64,000 nucleotides of DNA from Rothia mucilaginosa ATCC 25296 (GCF_000175615.1 NZ_ACVO01000024.1:58149-122148); one strand, 5' to 3'; positions 1 to 11,307 are shown, counted from the first letter of the stretch. Notes: generated from the letters alone by a model not told the origin. Numbers and translations are program-made.

Positions 1-218
1 GGCACGTAGAAGCGGGTGCGGGCGACCCTGGCGACGACCAGTAGTGCAGTGGCGTAGACGTCTGCTCGTTCGAGAAACCCGGAGAAGAAGTACGGGTGGG
101 AGGCGGCACCTTCCGGGGTGCTGCCGCCGCTGGTGGCGAGGCTGAGCGCGCGGGAGTCGGCGCCGTCGATGAGGGCTGACGGGGCGGTGTACGTGTAGTC
201 GAGGGTGTAGGCGCTCAT
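1..218 (-). CDS. partial protein of unknown function, N-terminal 72 residues
   Basis: An open frame starts at an ATG at 216-218 and runs leftwards off the window without a stop, so only the N-terminus is visible (begins MSAYTLDYTYTAPSALIDG). It contains the segments LSLATSGG and HPYFFSGFLERADV. These resemble the N-terminus of an actinobacterial family often annotated as SWIM zinc-finger proteins, but the diagnostic zinc-binding part lies outside the window, so this is only a suggestion. A GAAAGG lies 11 nt upstream of the ATG. The gene follows the secG terminator on the same strand and is probably a separate transcription unit. Confidence 0.55.
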   Translation of the reverse strand, partial: MSAYTLDYTYTAPSALIDGADSRALSLATSGGSTPEGAASHPYFFSGFLERADVYATALLVVARVARTRFYV

Positions 219-310
219 GGCTTCTTTGCCTTTCGTATGTGGTGTATACGTCCTATCATGCCGTAAAGATTCGCGTCCCGCTACCGCTTTCGTCATTGCC
301 GTTTGGTGCA

Positions 311-350
311 TAAAAAATCCCCGGCATTCTCGGTTGAGAAGTGCCGGGGA
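311..350 (-). terminator. rho-independent terminator after secG
   Basis: The arms CCCCGGCA (319-326) and TGCCGGGG (342-349) enclose a second stem TTCTC/GAGAA with a GGTT loop. Read on the minus strand, the stem is followed by a run of six T. It lies about 55 nt past the secG stop and upstream of the next minus-strand gene. Confidence 0.9.
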
Positions 351-405
351 GAAGCTCTATTGCCTCACCCTCGGTGGGGTGGGCGTGGGCTCTGATGAGA
401 GGCGA

Positions 406-663
406 CTAGACGACGATCTGGCCGTTGAAGCGCATTGCCAGGCCGTACAGGACCACTGCGATAACCCAGATGACAATCACGGTGACGGTCAGGCGGATCA
501 GGTTCTTGGACGCCATACCGGAGGAGTTCAGGGAGTTGGTCATACCGCCGCCGAACATGTCGGAGAGGCCGCCGCCCTGACCGCGGTTGAGCAACACAAG
601 CATCACTGCGATCACGCTGGTGATGGCGATGATGACCATGAGTACGTTCATGATGACGTCCAT
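406..663 (-). CDS. secG: preprotein translocase subunit SecG
   Basis: SecG is a small membrane subunit of the SecYEG channel that assists SecA-driven export. The 85-residue product has two hydrophobic helices (about 5-24 and 58-77) separated by the glycine-rich cytoplasmic loop typical of the family (RGQGGGLSDMFGGG). Its length is normal. AAGGTCCCC precedes the ATG. The gene closes the lower-glycolysis cluster, and tpiA followed by secG is a common actinobacterial order. A strong terminator follows, so secG is probably the last gene of this unit. Confidence 0.95.
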   Translation of the reverse strand: MDVIMNVLMVIIAITSVIAVMLVLLNRGQGGGLSDMFGGGMTNSLNSSGMASKNLIRLTVTVIVIWVIAVVLYGLAMRFNGQIVV

Positions 664-771
664 GGGGACCTTCCTTCGTTGTCTTCTGGTGGGGTGCCTG
701 GGCTGCGGGGCGCAGACAGACGGGTTTAACTATACGCTACAGCCGCCATTCGGTCACGTTGAGGTGGCTTT

Positions 772-1236
772 TTACGCGGCACGGTTGCTGCGGCGCTGGT
801 ATTCGCTGGGGGTCAGCTGCAGTGCTGCGGGGCGGTCGGTGAGCACACGCTGGGCGGTGAGTTCGTCGCCTTCGGTGTCGTAGGCGCGCACGTATCCGCC
901 GTCGATGAGGTAGTAGGTGAACTGCTGCGCGGCTGCCCAGTAGGCGCCTCCTTCAGCGTAGAAGCCCTGGTCTACCCAGTCGCGCAGGGTGAGGGTGACG
1001 GGGATTTCCGGTGAGGAGGTGCGGCTGTAGAGCTGGTCGAGGAATGCTTCTCGGCGGCTCTCGAAGTACTGGTATTCGGGCGAGGGTTCCTGGTATTCTG
1101 CGCCGCCTGCGTAGCCGATGTTGCCGCCGTCATTGCCGGGTAGGCGCGGGGCACTCACTTTGCGGTTGCGCAGGTAGCTGTAGAGGATCATGCCGACGAG
1201 GGCTGCGATGACCAGGGAAAAACCAAAGCTGAACAT
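772..1236 (-). CDS. membrane-anchored protein of unknown function between tpiA and secG
   Basis: I do not recognise this 154-residue family. The N-terminus (MFSFGFSLVIAALVGMILYSY) forms one transmembrane helix followed by basic residues RNRK, suggesting a protein anchored with its C-terminus in the cytoplasm. A Gly/Glu/Pro linker (about 35-55) leads to a compact region of about 90 residues rich in aromatic residues (GGAYWAAAQQFTYYLIDGGYV). It sits between tpiA and secG on the same strand, 108 nt before secG, and could be co-transcribed with secG. No catalytic motif is visible. Confidence 0.75.
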   Translation of the reverse strand: MFSFGFSLVIAALVGMILYSYLRNRKVSAPRLPGNDGGNIGYAGGAEYQEPSPEYQYFESRREAFLDQLYSRTSSPEIPVTLTLRDWVDQGFYAEGGAYWAAAQQFTYYLIDGGYVRAYDTEGDELTAQRVLTDRPAALQLTPSEYQRRSNRAA

Positions 1237-1364
1237 GCCGTTAAGTGTACGGGGCGAACCGCGGGGTCGGCGTATTCTGGGCGGGTTTTGCGGTTAGGGG
1301 CGAACGCGCCTGCCTCATACACCCGGCTCTTACGCCCGCCGCTAACTCGGTGGCGGAAATGGTT

Positions 1365-1399
1365 CAGCGCCCGGTCGGATGGGTACCCGCCGGGCGCTG
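1365..1399 (-). terminator. hairpin downstream of tpiA
   Basis: The ten-base arms CAGCGCCCGG and CCGGGCGCTG pair perfectly around a 15-nt loop, 34 nt past the tpiA stop. No clear T-run follows on the minus strand, so termination may be partial, or the hairpin may instead protect the 3' end of the mRNA. Confidence 0.55.
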
Positions 1400-1432
1400 T
1401 AACGCTATGAGACGCTGTGGTGCGTCGGGGTT

Positions 1433-2209
1433 TTATGCGTCGAAGCGCGCGATTGCTGCGAACTCGTCAGCCTGCAGGGATGCGCCGCCGACGAGCACGC
1501 CGTCCACGTCTTCCTTGCCCATGATGGAGGGTGCGGAGGAGGACTTGACGGAGCCGCCGTAGAGAACACGGACCTTCTCTGCAACGTCTGCGGAGTAGAG
1601 CTTAGCGATTTCTGCGCGGATTGCTGCGGACATTTCCTGTGCGTCGTCTGCGGTTGCGACCTTGCCGGTGCCGATTGCCCAGACGGGCTCGTATGCGATG
1701 ACGAGGGTTTCTGCCTGCTCTGCGGTCAGACCTGCGATGGAGCCGCGCAGCTGCTCGAGGGTGTACTCGACGTGGGTGCCTGCTTCGCGGATTTCGAGGG
1801 GCTCACCGACGCAGAGGACGGGGGTCAGGCCGTGCTTGTATGCTGCCTGGACCTTTGCTGCGCACAGCTCGTCGCTTTCGTGGTGGTAGGTGCGGCGCTC
1901 GGAGTGGCCGACGAGCACGAAGGTTGCGCCGAGCTTGGAGAGGAATGCGCCGGAGATTTCGCCGGTGTATGCGCCGGAGTCGTGGACGGAGAGGTCCTGG
2001 CCGCCGTAGAGGATGTCCAGCTTGTCGCCTTCGACGAGGGTCTGCACGGAGCGGATGTCGGTGAAGGGCGGGAAGACGGCTACTTCGGTTGCGGAGAAGT
2101 TGAAGTTTGCGTCGTCGAGGGTCCATGCGAGCTTCTGGACGAGGGTGACTGCCTCTGCGTGGTTGAGGTTCATCTTCCAGTTGCCTGCGATGAGGGGCTT
2201 ACGCGACAT
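1433..2209 (-). CDS. tpiA: triosephosphate isomerase
   Basis: The enzyme interconverts glyceraldehyde-3-phosphate and dihydroxyacetone phosphate in glycolysis. The 258-residue product is full length. It has the substrate lysine in GNWKMN (K12), the catalytic histidine in VGHSERR (H102) and the catalytic glutamate in [11 protein letters not shown] (E174), and the phosphate-binding YGGSVK near the C-terminus. AAGGAG lies 6 nt before the ATG. It belongs to the gapA-pgk-tpiA series, but two unrelated genes separate it from pgk. Confidence 0.97.
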   Translation of the reverse strand: MSRKPLIAGNWKMNLNHAEAVTLVQKLAWTLDDANFNFSATEVAVFPPFTDIRSVQTLVEGDKLDILYGGQDLSVHDSGAYTGEISGAFLSKLGATFVLVGHSERRTYHHESDELCAAKVQAAYKHGLTPVLCVGEPLEIREAGTHVEYTLEQLRGSIAGLTAEQAETLVIAYEPVWAIGTGKVATADDAQEMSAAIRAEIAKLYSADVAEKVRVLYGGSVKSSSAPSIMGKEDVDGVLVGGASLQADEFAAIARFDA

Positions 2210-2468
2210 AGTTCGCTCCTTAGCTTTCCCGCGCGGTATGCCGTGCGGGGTTGTTGTTCGGAATTTTCCTTTTCTATTTTAGAGGGTTGGCGGCATATTT
2301 TCACTGGTTCGGCGCGGTTTTATGCTGTGCCTTGACTATTCTCACCCCGCGTTCATCGGTTTCTTTCGACCCTTGCCGTTTTGCGGGTTCTGTAGCCATT
2401 TAAACGGGTGCAGGGGAAGCCTCATGGTGGCTTCCCCTGCGGATGCACTTCCTCGGTTTCTAGAGAAA

Positions 2469-3320
2469 CTACAGCTGCCCGAATCCTTGCGGGTAGATCG
2501 GCTCGTAGGTGTTGCGGTTGCTGTAGCCGTCGCGGTCAACCACAATCACCCACTGCCCGCGCAGATGCTCCACAGCCACCGAGAAACGCCCCAGATACTT
2601 CAAATATTTGCGGATATCTTGCTTCTCCCCCGTCTCCTTAACGTAAAACGCAAGGTCCTTAGCCTTAGTCGTGTACAGGGTGCTCACCAGGATTTTTCGG
2701 CTCGTATTTTTAGCCTTTTCACCGGCGATAAGATCATCGGCAACGTTGGCGCTCAGCACATTCTTATCAGCCGAAATAACCCACCCGCGCTTCTCCCTGT
2801 ACAGGCGAAGAATTTCGGGGTGCAGCACCTTTTCCGGGTCCGTAACCTTAGAAAGAGGCTCCGTATCGCCCGTGTGGTAGAAGTAATTCATCGACGCAAA
2901 GAAGTACGCCAAGAATGCGTACAAGCCGGCGCGGTCGTAGTTATCCATTCCGGGCTGCTGAATAGGGTACGGCACGTTCTGCGCCGCCTGCGCCTCGGTA
3001 GCAGGAATGAAGCGCCCCTTACGTTCGAATGCCGTATAAACCAGCGGCCCGGAGGAAGGCCCCAAGCTGTGGAGCTCATCGTACTTCTCCGTGGGTTCCA
3101 GGCGCACAAATTCCTGGTCACGCTTCTTATCGGCCTGGGACTTCAAGCCTGTCCCGTTGAGCAGTTTAGTGCCCCAGCCAAAACCTATCGCGACGAGGGC
3201 GGCACCGGCGAACACGCCAGCTCGTATAAACTTGGCGCGAGAAATCATAGACCTCATGAGCGCTCGTTGCTCGTTGTATCCGGGTCCGCCGTATCCGGGT
3301 CCACCAAAGTTATTCGTCAT
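2469..3320 (-). CDS. membrane-anchored DUF6318-like protein
   Basis: A 283-residue protein. The first 20 residues contain the repeat GGPGYGGPGY, followed by basic residues and one hydrophobic helix (about 34-51), so the rest probably faces the cell exterior. The distal part (GDTEPLSKVTDPE, followed by EKRGWVISADKNVLSANV) resembles the actinobacterial DUF6318 lipoprotein family, although no lipobox cysteine is present. It is clearly related to the next gene upstream: both share an aromatic NYF/NYM motif, LY.E..GWVI and a strand-rich end. The start lies 17 nt past the upstream stop with a GGGGAGG site, so the pair is very likely one operon. The function is unknown. Confidence 0.75.
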   Translation of the reverse strand: MTNNFGGPGYGGPGYNEQRALMRSMISRAKFIRAGVFAGAALVAIGFGWGTKLLNGTGLKSQADKKRDQEFVRLEPTEKYDELHSLGPSSGPLVYTAFERKGRFIPATEAQAAQNVPYPIQQPGMDNYDRAGLYAFLAYFFASMNYFYHTGDTEPLSKVTDPEKVLHPEILRLYREKRGWVISADKNVLSANVADDLIAGEKAKNTSRKILVSTLYTTKAKDLAFYVKETGEKQDIRKYLKYLGRFSVAVEHLRGQWVIVVDRDGYSNRNTYEPIYPQGFGQL

Positions 3321-3336
3321 GTTGCTCTCCCCTCCC

Positions 3337-3927
3337 CTAGCTCAAACTATTTTCTAGGATGAATTGGACGGGCCTCCACTCATTCGTGAATTGTGTGCGT
3401 AGAGTCCCGTGTATTGCGCCGTCACGGATCAGGCCGCGCGTATCAAAATCGGTGATGGGGTACACCTGGTTTGTGTCTTTGCGGTACACCTGAACTTCGG
3501 GAAGAATATCGAACCGCACGTTCCATTCCACAATTTTTAGCGTCTCGTCGATGAGGCGCGGCTGCCCCTCCAGAAGATTCATGGTCAGAACCTTAGATGC
3601 AGGCGTGATGACCCAGCCTTTACCCTCTTCGTAGAGGTCCTGAATGGCGGGGAAGAACATTTCTTCACTGATATTGTCGATCCGCAGAACTGCCGGTTCG
3701 GAGGCGAGAATCATGTAGTTTTGGCAGGCGTAGTAGTAGCCCAGGTAGGGGCGCAGGTTTGACACCTTGTAAGCATTCGGCGTGTACCTCACGCCCGGGG
3801 CGGGTGCCGAGTAAGCGGGGTGGTCCCGGTTTGCGGGTGTGTAGGGCCCAATCACACCATCGGCCACATACGGGTATGTTCCGGTGTAGTCTTTTTCGTC
3901 AAAGAGCATTTGAGCGTTGACGGTCAT
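3337..3927 (-). CDS. DUF6318-like paralogue without an export signal
   Basis: A 196-residue protein that begins directly with MTVNAQMLFDEKDYTG. An AAGGAGG site lies 6 nt before the ATG and supports this start, so no signal peptide or membrane helix is present. The core (PYLGYYYACQNYMILAS, then LYEEGKGWVITPASKVLTMNL) is related to the membrane-anchored protein encoded immediately downstream, indicating duplication and divergence. The missing anchor is the odd point: either this copy is cytoplasmic, or it is exported or held by a partner. Together the two genes split pgk from tpiA. Confidence 0.72.
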   Translation of the reverse strand: MTVNAQMLFDEKDYTGTYPYVADGVIGPYTPANRDHPAYSAPAPGVRYTPNAYKVSNLRPYLGYYYACQNYMILASEPAVLRIDNISEEMFFPAIQDLYEEGKGWVITPASKVLTMNLLEGQPRLIDETLKIVEWNVRFDILPEVQVYRKDTNQVYPITDFDTRGLIRDGAIHGTLRTQFTNEWRPVQFILENSLS

Positions 3928-4034
3928 TCTTTCCCTCCTTGGATTCGATGTTCACTAGTTGCCGTTTTCATAAGCTGCCGAGGTGGTCCTGGACTGCTCG
4001 GGCGGCTGGGTTCAGCACCTGGGCGTCTTCGCCC

Positions 4035-4082
4035 GCCTGTATTCGCTTGTCTGTAGTTGCTTGCCTGTATTTGTTTGCCTGT
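4035..4082. repeat. 14-bp tandem repeat, about 3.4 copies
   Basis: The units GCCTGTATTCGCTT, GTCTGTAGTTGCTT and GCCTGTATTTGTTT follow without gaps at 4035, 4049 and 4063, with a partial fourth GCCTGT at 4077. They lie 108-155 bp upstream of the start codon of the 196-residue protein gene, in its likely promoter region. Confidence 0.85.
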
Positions 4083-4294
4083 GGAGGTGCGTGCGCTCCC
4101 TGCTTCACTCCCCCTCAGTAACCGTATGGGTACCGCCCGGTGAGCGCCGGGAACCTCTACATTTCCAGTCTAGTAAAGCTGCCTCTAAGCATCCCGATTA
4201 GAGGCACCAAACCCAGGGAATCCACAGCATATAGCCAGGAAACAGCCCCGCCCCCCTGCCCGCGCAGGATTATCCGGACCTGAGCGGGCATGCA

Positions 4295-4342
4295 GAAACC
4301 CCCGCCGGAACGGTACCGAAATACCGCCCCAGCGGGGGTTCC
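4295..4342 (-). terminator. pgk terminator hairpin
   Basis: AACCCCCGC (4297-4305) and GCGGGGGTT (4332-4340) form a nine-pair stem 40 nt past the pgk stop. It is followed on the minus strand by TTCTGC, which is only weakly T-rich. Confidence 0.7.
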
Positions 4343-4379
4343 TTACACTAAAACCGTGTACTAAATCTGTGCACCCAGA

Positions 4380-5603
4380 TTAGGCGCCCAGTGCCTCCAG
4401 GCCGGGCAGGGTCTTACCCTCAATGTACTCGAGGGAAGCGCCACCACCGGTGGAGATGTGGCCGAACTGCTCATCCTTGAAGCCCAGGTTACGGACTGCA
4501 GAAGCAGAGTCGCCACCACCAATGATGGAGAATGCGTCAGAGTCGACGATAGCCTGTGCCACCGCGCGGGTACCCTCAGCGAAGGGAGCAATCTCGAACA
4601 CGCCAACGGGGCCGTTCCAGAAGATGGTCTTTGCAGCCTTAATCTTCTCAGCGAAGATTTCGCGGGTCTTGGGGCCAATGTCCAGACCCTCAGCCTCTGC
4701 GCCGAGCTTGCCGCCGGTCAGATCCTCAATGGGGCGGATCTCGGTGTTAGCGTCAGCGGAGAATGCGTCAGACCAAACAACGTCAACTGCGGTGATGATT
4801 TCGGTACCCTTCTCGGGAGCTTCCTTCAGGTAACGCAGAACGTTCTCGACCTGGTCCTTCTCCAGCAGAGACTGGCCAACCTCGTAGCCCTGTGCGTATG
4901 CGAAGGTGTAGCCCATACCGCCACCAATGAGGATGGTGTCAGCCTTACCGATCAGGTTGTCAATCACGGCGAGCTTATCGGAAACCTTAGCGCCACCCAT
5001 GACCACAACGAAGGGACGCTCGGGATCGTTCAGGGTCTTAGCCAGAACGTCAACTTCCTTCTTCACCAGGTCACCCAGGTACGCGGGCAGACGCTTAGCA
5101 ACGTCGTAGACGGAAGCGTGCTTGCGGTGAACCGCACCGAATGCGTCGTTCACGTATGCGCCGTTCTCGCCGGTCAGTGCAACCAGCTCGTCAGCGAACT
5201 CGCCGCGCTCTGCGTCATCCTTGGAGGTTTCGCGTGCATCGTAGCGGACGTTCTCAACGACCAGAACTTCGCCGTCAGCCAGGGCTGCTGCCTTAGCCTT
5301 TGCGTCCTCGCCTACCAGGTCGGTTGCAACCTTCACGGGCACGGATGCCAGCTCAGCCAGGCGTGCAGCTGCCGGTGCGATGGAGTACTGGGGGTCAACC
5401 TTGCCCTTGGGGCGGCCCAGGTGCGCGGTCACGATAACGCGTGCGCCAGCCTTGGCAAGCTTCTCAATGACGGGCAGGGATGCGCGGACGCGACCGTCGT
5501 CGGTGACAACGCCGTCCTTCAGGGGTACGTTCAGGTCGGAACGGACGAGAACGTGGCGGCCTGCGACGCCTTCTTCGAGCAGTTCGGACAGTGCCTTAGC
5601 CAT
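4380..5603 (-). CDS. pgk: phosphoglycerate kinase
   Basis: The enzyme transfers the acyl phosphate of 1,3-bisphosphoglycerate to ADP in glycolysis. The 407-residue product carries the N-terminal signature VRSDLNVPLKDG and HLGRPKG, and the C-terminal nucleotide-binding segments VVMGGAKVSDK, NGPVGVFE and GGGDSASAV. I start it at the ATG at 5601-5603 (MAKALSELLEEG) because AGGAGG lies 7 nt upstream. A longer frame exists, but its extra 18 residues have no homology. It lies downstream of gapA with its own 340-bp leader and terminator, so it may be expressed separately. Confidence 0.97.
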   Translation of the reverse strand: MAKALSELLEEGVAGRHVLVRSDLNVPLKDGVVTDDGRVRASLPVIEKLAKAGARVIVTAHLGRPKGKVDPQYSIAPAAARLAELASVPVKVATDLVGEDAKAKAAALADGEVLVVENVRYDARETSKDDAERGEFADELVALTGENGAYVNDAFGAVHRKHASVYDVAKRLPAYLGDLVKKEVDVLAKTLNDPERPFVVVMGGAKVSDKLAVIDNLIGKADTILIGGGMGYTFAYAQGYEVGQSLLEKDQVENVLRYLKEAPEKGTEIITAVDVVWSDAFSADANTEIRPIEDLTGGKLGAEAEGLDIGPKTREIFAEKIKAAKTIFWNGPVGVFEIAPFAEGTRAVAQAIVDSDAFSIIGGGDSASAVRNLGFKDEQFGHISTGGGASLEYIEGKTLPGLEALGA

Positions 5604-5943
5604 AGGAATTCCTCCTGGATAGGTGGGTTTATATACCGTTTCCATCATACCGAACATTAGGGTGATTGACAGCCTAGTAAATAGCTTTTATATGGTGTTT
5701 TTCCGCAGAATATCGCGGATATTCGCACTCTCTATCAGCTATTTTCTTACGGTATTTTTGACCCAAAAGGGCGACGGAAAATAGTATGTTTATACATTTT
5801 GGGGTTTATTAAGACCCTTTACACAGAGCCTTGGTACAGCAAACCCCGACTCCCCCGCTTGATGCGGTGGTGCCGGGGTTCACTATGCGTTAGTTACGCG
5901 GGGTGACGCTTACACTCGGTGAGCGTCGTAAGCCTATTGGGGC
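5604..5943. other. 340-bp gapA-pgk intergenic region
   Basis: It holds the gapA terminator (5841-5881) and a comparatively AT-rich stretch (5670-5820) that is the likely pgk promoter. On the minus strand, TATGAT at 5633-5638 lies 16 nt after a TGTCAA, a possible -10/-35 pair. Confidence 0.4.
5841..5881 (-). terminator. gapA terminator hairpin
   Basis: AACCCCG (5842-5848) pairs with CGGGGTT (5874-5880), with an interior GC-rich part. It lies about 63 nt past the gapA stop. The minus-strand sequence after it starts TTTGCTG. Confidence 0.6.
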
Positions 5944-7557
<1,614 letters not shown>

Positions 7558-8616
7558 CTAATAAACAACCAGCGCCACAGCACCCAAACCCGAATGAGCC
7601 GACAGCACCGGCGGTAGCGCGCTCACCAAAAACTCCGGCGCCGAAGAAGCGGCGGCATCATGAACTAGGGAGCTCTCCCCCAGCATCTGCTGAACCTGCT
7701 CGTACAGCTGCACCGCCTGCGCCGCATTACCCACATGATGCACCGCAACCACCTCACCGCGCGGGAATGCGGCAAGCGAAGAACTGGCGGGGTCGGCGGT
7801 AGCAGAGCCCGCTGAAGCAGAGCTGAGCGCCGCCGCATGCTGATGCTCACGGCAGGTCTGCACGGTCACCTCCACCAGGCGCTCCAGGGCGCGCGCCGCA
7901 GTGCGGGGGCGCTCCACATACGCCAGCTTGCCCTCGGTAATCGTACCAATCGGCTTAATCTGGAACATCTGCCCCACCATCGCCAACGCCGGGGAAACAC
8001 GGCCACCGCGGCGCAACGCATCCAGGGTCGGGATATAGAAGTAGAGCGTGGACTGCTCGCAGACGGACTGAATGTAGTCCACCAGCTGCGCCACAGTCGG
8101 ATAGTCAGAGCTTGGGTGGTCAGGGCTCGGAACAAAATCAGAGGAAGCAGAGTTCAGCACCTCCAAGGCGCGCACCACCGCATGACCGTAGGCACCGGCG
8201 ACCGTGCGGCTATCCACCACGCTCACACCCGTAGAACCCAAGCGGCTCAGGCGGGCACCGGTGCGTGCCGCCTCCACCGTGCCCGAGAGCTCACCGGACA
8301 GATGCACCGACACCACATGCGTAAAACCTCGCGACGCCAACTCGTCATACACATCAGCAAACACGCCCGGCGCGGGCCCGGAAGTGCTCACCGTCTGACC
8401 CATCACGTGCGCAAGCATAATCGCCTCATCCACCTCGGCGGTGGTCAAATCCTGCAGCTGACGATCCGGCTCACCGGGCGTGCGAATAGTCACCGGCATC
8501 GGAACCAGTACAAAATTACCGCGAGCGCTCAGGCGCTGCACGAGCTCCGGGTCGAGGGCGGCGGCGCTATCGGTCACCACGGCAATGCGGTTCTCTGCTT
8601 TGTTCTCTCGCTCCAT
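7558..8616 (-). CDS. DegV/FakB-family fatty-acid-binding protein
   Basis: DegV proteins bind a fatty acid between two domains. The FakB members present it to the kinase FakA for phosphorylation, feeding exogenous fatty acids into phospholipids. The 352-residue product has the family features VVTDSAAAL near the N-terminus, TSGPAPGVFADVY, VHLSGELSGTVEAA and VVDSRTVAGAYG. I start it at the ATG at 8614-8616, which has a purine-rich AAGAAGG upstream. The longer frame adds 50 residues unlike the family. No fakA-like gene is seen in this window. Two low-complexity serine/alanine segments in the C-terminal half are insertions. Confidence 0.85.
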   Translation of the reverse strand: MERENKAENRIAVVTDSAAALDPELVQRLSARGNFVLVPMPVTIRTPGEPDRQLQDLTTAEVDEAIMLAHVMGQTVSTSGPAPGVFADVYDELASRGFTHVVSVHLSGELSGTVEAARTGARLSRLGSTGVSVVDSRTVAGAYGHAVVRALEVLNSASSDFVPSPDHPSSDYPTVAQLVDYIQSVCEQSTLYFYIPTLDALRRGGRVSPALAMVGQMFQIKPIGTITEGKLAYVERPRTAARALERLVEVTVQTCREHQHAAALSSASAGSATADPASSSLAAFPRGEVVAVHHVGNAAQAVQLYEQVQQMLGESSLVHDAAASSAPEFLVSALPPVLSAHSGLGAVALVVY

Positions 8617-8717
8617 ATTCCGGCCCTTCTTCCGGTTCGTCAGTGCGTGATTCGATGACGAACCCTCTCCTAGCGTTCCCTGAACATTATGGCACTCATC
8701 ACTACCGCAGTACAGCA

Positions 8718-8776
8718 AAGCCCCGCCGCGCCTCCGGGTTCGTTCCATTGAACGATCCGAAGCCACAGCGGGGCTT
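8718..8776 (-). terminator. leuS terminator with nested stems
   Basis: An outer stem AAGCCCCGC (8718-8726)/GCGGGGCTT (8768-8776) encloses a second stem around CGTTC-CATT-GAACG. It lies 36 nt past the leuS stop, and the minus strand continues TTGCTG. Confidence 0.7.
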
Positions 8777-8811
8777 GTACTTTATCTAAGAAACTTCTTT
8801 ATCTAAAAAGC

Positions 8812-11307
8812 TTAGATCACGATGTTCACGAGCTTAGGCGCACGCACAATCACCTTACGGATCTCGGCGTCACCAATCGAACGCTGAACAGCGGCATCCG
8901 CCAGAGCCAGCTCCTGAAGCTCCTGCTCGGAAATATCCTTCGCAACCTCCAGACGAGCCTTGACCTTGCCCTTAATCTGCACGATAGCGGTGACGGTGTC
9001 ATCCACCAGCAGAGCCGGGTCAACCTCGGGGAAGCCCGCGGTCAGAACCGGGGTGTCGTGGCCGAGAGCGTGCCACATGTCCTCAGCGGTGTACGGTGCG
9101 TACAGAGACAGCAGAATAGCGACAGTCTCAGCAGCCTTACGGACAGCCGGGTCAGCCGCACCAGCACCGGAGTCAATAGCCTTACGGGTAGCGTTCACAA
9201 GCTCCATGGTCTTAGCAACAACCACGTTGAACTTGCCGTTATCCAGCAGGCCCTGAACCTCGTGCACGGTGCGAGCAATCAGCTTCTGCAGCTCCAGGTC
9301 ACCGGTGGTTGCGTCAACGCCGGGTTCGCTGGTGACGTCCTGGGCCACACGCCATGCGCGAGCCAGGAACTTCTGCGAACCGGACGGGGAAACATCCGCC
9401 CAGTCCACGTCATCCTCGGGCGGGGACGCGAAAATCATGGTGGTGCGGATAGCGTCCACACCGAACTTGTCGAGCTGCTCACCCAGGTTCACGCCGTTAC
9501 CCAGCGACTTGGACATCGCCTTACCGCCGTTGAGCACCTGACCCTGGTTCATGAGCGCCTTGAACGGCTCATCGTGCTTAATCAGACCCAGGTCGCGAAC
9601 AACCTTGGTGAAGAAGCGTGCGTACAGCAGGTGCAGAATAGCGTGCTCCACACCGCCAACGTACATGTCGACGGCACCCCACTCGCTCATAGCCTGCGGG
9701 TCGAAGGGGCCCTCATCGAAGTTCGGGGAAACGTAACGCAGGAAGTACCAGGAGGAATCCACGAAGGTGTCCATGGTGTCCGAGTCACGGCGAGCCTGCT
9801 TGCCACACTCGGGGCAAGGCACAACAGCCCAGTCATCGGCAGCTGCAAGAGGCGACTGGCCCTTAGGAGCCAGCTGCTCACCGCGCAGGTTATCGGGCAG
9901 CAACACCGGCAGCTGATCCTCAGGCACCAGAACCTCGCCACAATCCTCACAGTGAATCACGGGGATGGGGGTGCCCCAGAAACGCTGGCGGGACAGCAGC
10001 CAGTCACGCAGACGGTAAATGACCTTACCCTCACCGGTGCCGGCAGCCTCAACCAGCTCAATAGCCTTAGCGAGCGCCTCAGCCTTCGGCAGGCCGGTCA
10101 GCTCACCGGAATTGATGAGCACGCCGTCACCAGCTGCGGCAACACCGCTGGTAGCCGGGTCCTCAGCACCCTCAACGTCCAGGACCTTCACGATGGGCAG
10201 GTCGAACTTCAGGGCGAACTCAAGGTCACGCTGGTCGTGCGCGGGCACAGCCATAATCGCGCCGGTACCGTAGTCAGCGAGCACGTAGTCAGAAGCCCAG
10301 ACGGGCAGCTTCGCGCCGGTCAGCGGGTTAATCGCGTAGCGGCCGGTGAACACGCCGGTCTTCTCGCGGTCGGAGGACTGGCGGTCAATATCGCTCAGTG
10401 CCTTAATGTCTTCGCGGTACTGCTCCAGGGCAGCCTTGTGCTCGGGTGCCACAATCTGCTCGGCGAACGCCGCATCCGCAGCAACCACGATGAAGGTTGC
10501 TCCGTACAGGGTGTCCGGGCGGGTGGTGAACACGGTGAAGGACTCAGCAGCCTGGTCCTCGGTCGCCTCAATCTCGAAGCGCACCTCAGCGCCCTCGGAA
10601 CGACCAATCCAGTTGCGCTGCATGAGCAGAACACGGTCGGGCCACTTGCCCTCCAGCTGCTCCATGTCGTCCAGCAGCTGCTGTGCGTAATCAGTGATCT
10701 TGAAGTACCACTGGTTCAGCGACTTCTTAGTCACGGTAGTACCGCAACGCTCACACGCACCGTTGACAACCTGCTCGTTCGCGAGCACGGTCTGGTCCTT
10801 GGGGCACCAGTTGACCATGGAGTCCTTACGGTACGCCAGGCCCTTCTTGTAGAACTGCTCGAACAGCCACTGAGTCCACTTGTAGTACTCGGGGTCCGAG
10901 GTGTGCAGGCGGCGGCTCCAGTCAGCGGCAATGGCGTAACGCTTGAAGGACTCAGCCTGAGTCTCAATGTTCTTGTACGTCCACTCCTTGGGGTGAGTGT
11001 CGTTCTTAATGGCTGCGTTCTCAGCGGGCAGGCCGAAGGAGTCCCAGCCAATCGGGTGCAGAACATCGTAGCCGCACTGCTTGAAGTAGCGGGCGTTCAT
11101 GTCACCAATAGCGAATGCCTCCGCGTGACCCATGTGAAGGTCACCGGAGGGGTACGGGAACATATCCAGCACATACTTGCGGCCCTTGGGCGCGTCACCG
11201 GTGGGCTGGAAAACCTTCGTTTCGTCCCAGTAGGGGCGCCACTTGGCTTCCATAGCGCGGAAGTCGTACGCATTTTCGTTGCGTTCGGTCTCTACCTGAG
11301 CAGACAC
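8812..11307 (-). CDS. leuS: leucyl-tRNA synthetase
   Basis: A class I synthetase charging tRNA-Leu. The 831-residue product has HIGH as HMGH (58-61) in [13 protein letters not shown] and KMSKS as [12 protein letters not shown] in the last third. Between them are the editing-domain motif TTRPDTLYG and zinc-type cysteine pairs (CERCG, then CEDCG and CPECG). The C-terminal region after the catalytic domain is normal. The start is GTG with AAGGA 6 nt upstream. It stands alone between terminators. The upstream 235 bp separate it from a divergent hydrolase gene. Confidence 0.97.
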   Translation of the reverse strand: MSAQVETERNENAYDFRAMEAKWRPYWDETKVFQPTGDAPKGRKYVLDMFPYPSGDLHMGHAEAFAIGDMNARYFKQCGYDVLHPIGWDSFGLPAENAAIKNDTHPKEWTYKNIETQAESFKRYAIAADWSRRLHTSDPEYYKWTQWLFEQFYKKGLAYRKDSMVNWCPKDQTVLANEQVVNGACERCGTTVTKKSLNQWYFKITDYAQQLLDDMEQLEGKWPDRVLLMQRNWIGRSEGAEVRFEIEATEDQAAESFTVFTTRPDTLYGATFIVVAADAAFAEQIVAPEHKAALEQYREDIKALSDIDRQSSDREKTGVFTGRYAINPLTGAKLPVWASDYVLADYGTGAIMAVPAHDQRDLEFALKFDLPIVKVLDVEGAEDPATSGVAAAGDGVLINSGELTGLPKAEALAKAIELVEAAGTGEGKVIYRLRDWLLSRQRFWGTPIPVIHCEDCGEVLVPEDQLPVLLPDNLRGEQLAPKGQSPLAAADDWAVVPCPECGKQARRDSDTMDTFVDSSWYFLRYVSPNFDEGPFDPQAMSEWGAVDMYVGGVEHAILHLLYARFFTKVVRDLGLIKHDEPFKALMNQGQVLNGGKAMSKSLGNGVNLGEQLDKFGVDAIRTTMIFASPPEDDVDWADVSPSGSQKFLARAWRVAQDVTSEPGVDATTGDLELQKLIARTVHEVQGLLDNGKFNVVVAKTMELVNATRKAIDSGAGAADPAVRKAAETVAILLSLYAPYTAEDMWHALGHDTPVLTAGFPEVDPALLVDDTVTAIVQIKGKVKARLEVAKDISEQELQELALADAAVQRSIGDAEIRKVIVRAPKLVNIVI

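Larger units (their letters stand above)
3928..4379. other. 452-bp intergenic stretch between pgk and the DUF6318-like pair
   Basis: This stretch holds the 14-bp tandem repeat at 4035-4082 and the pgk terminator at 4295-4342. No convincing gene was seen. The promoter of the two downstream genes should lie here, but I could not identify a reliable -10/-35 pair. Confidence 0.6.
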
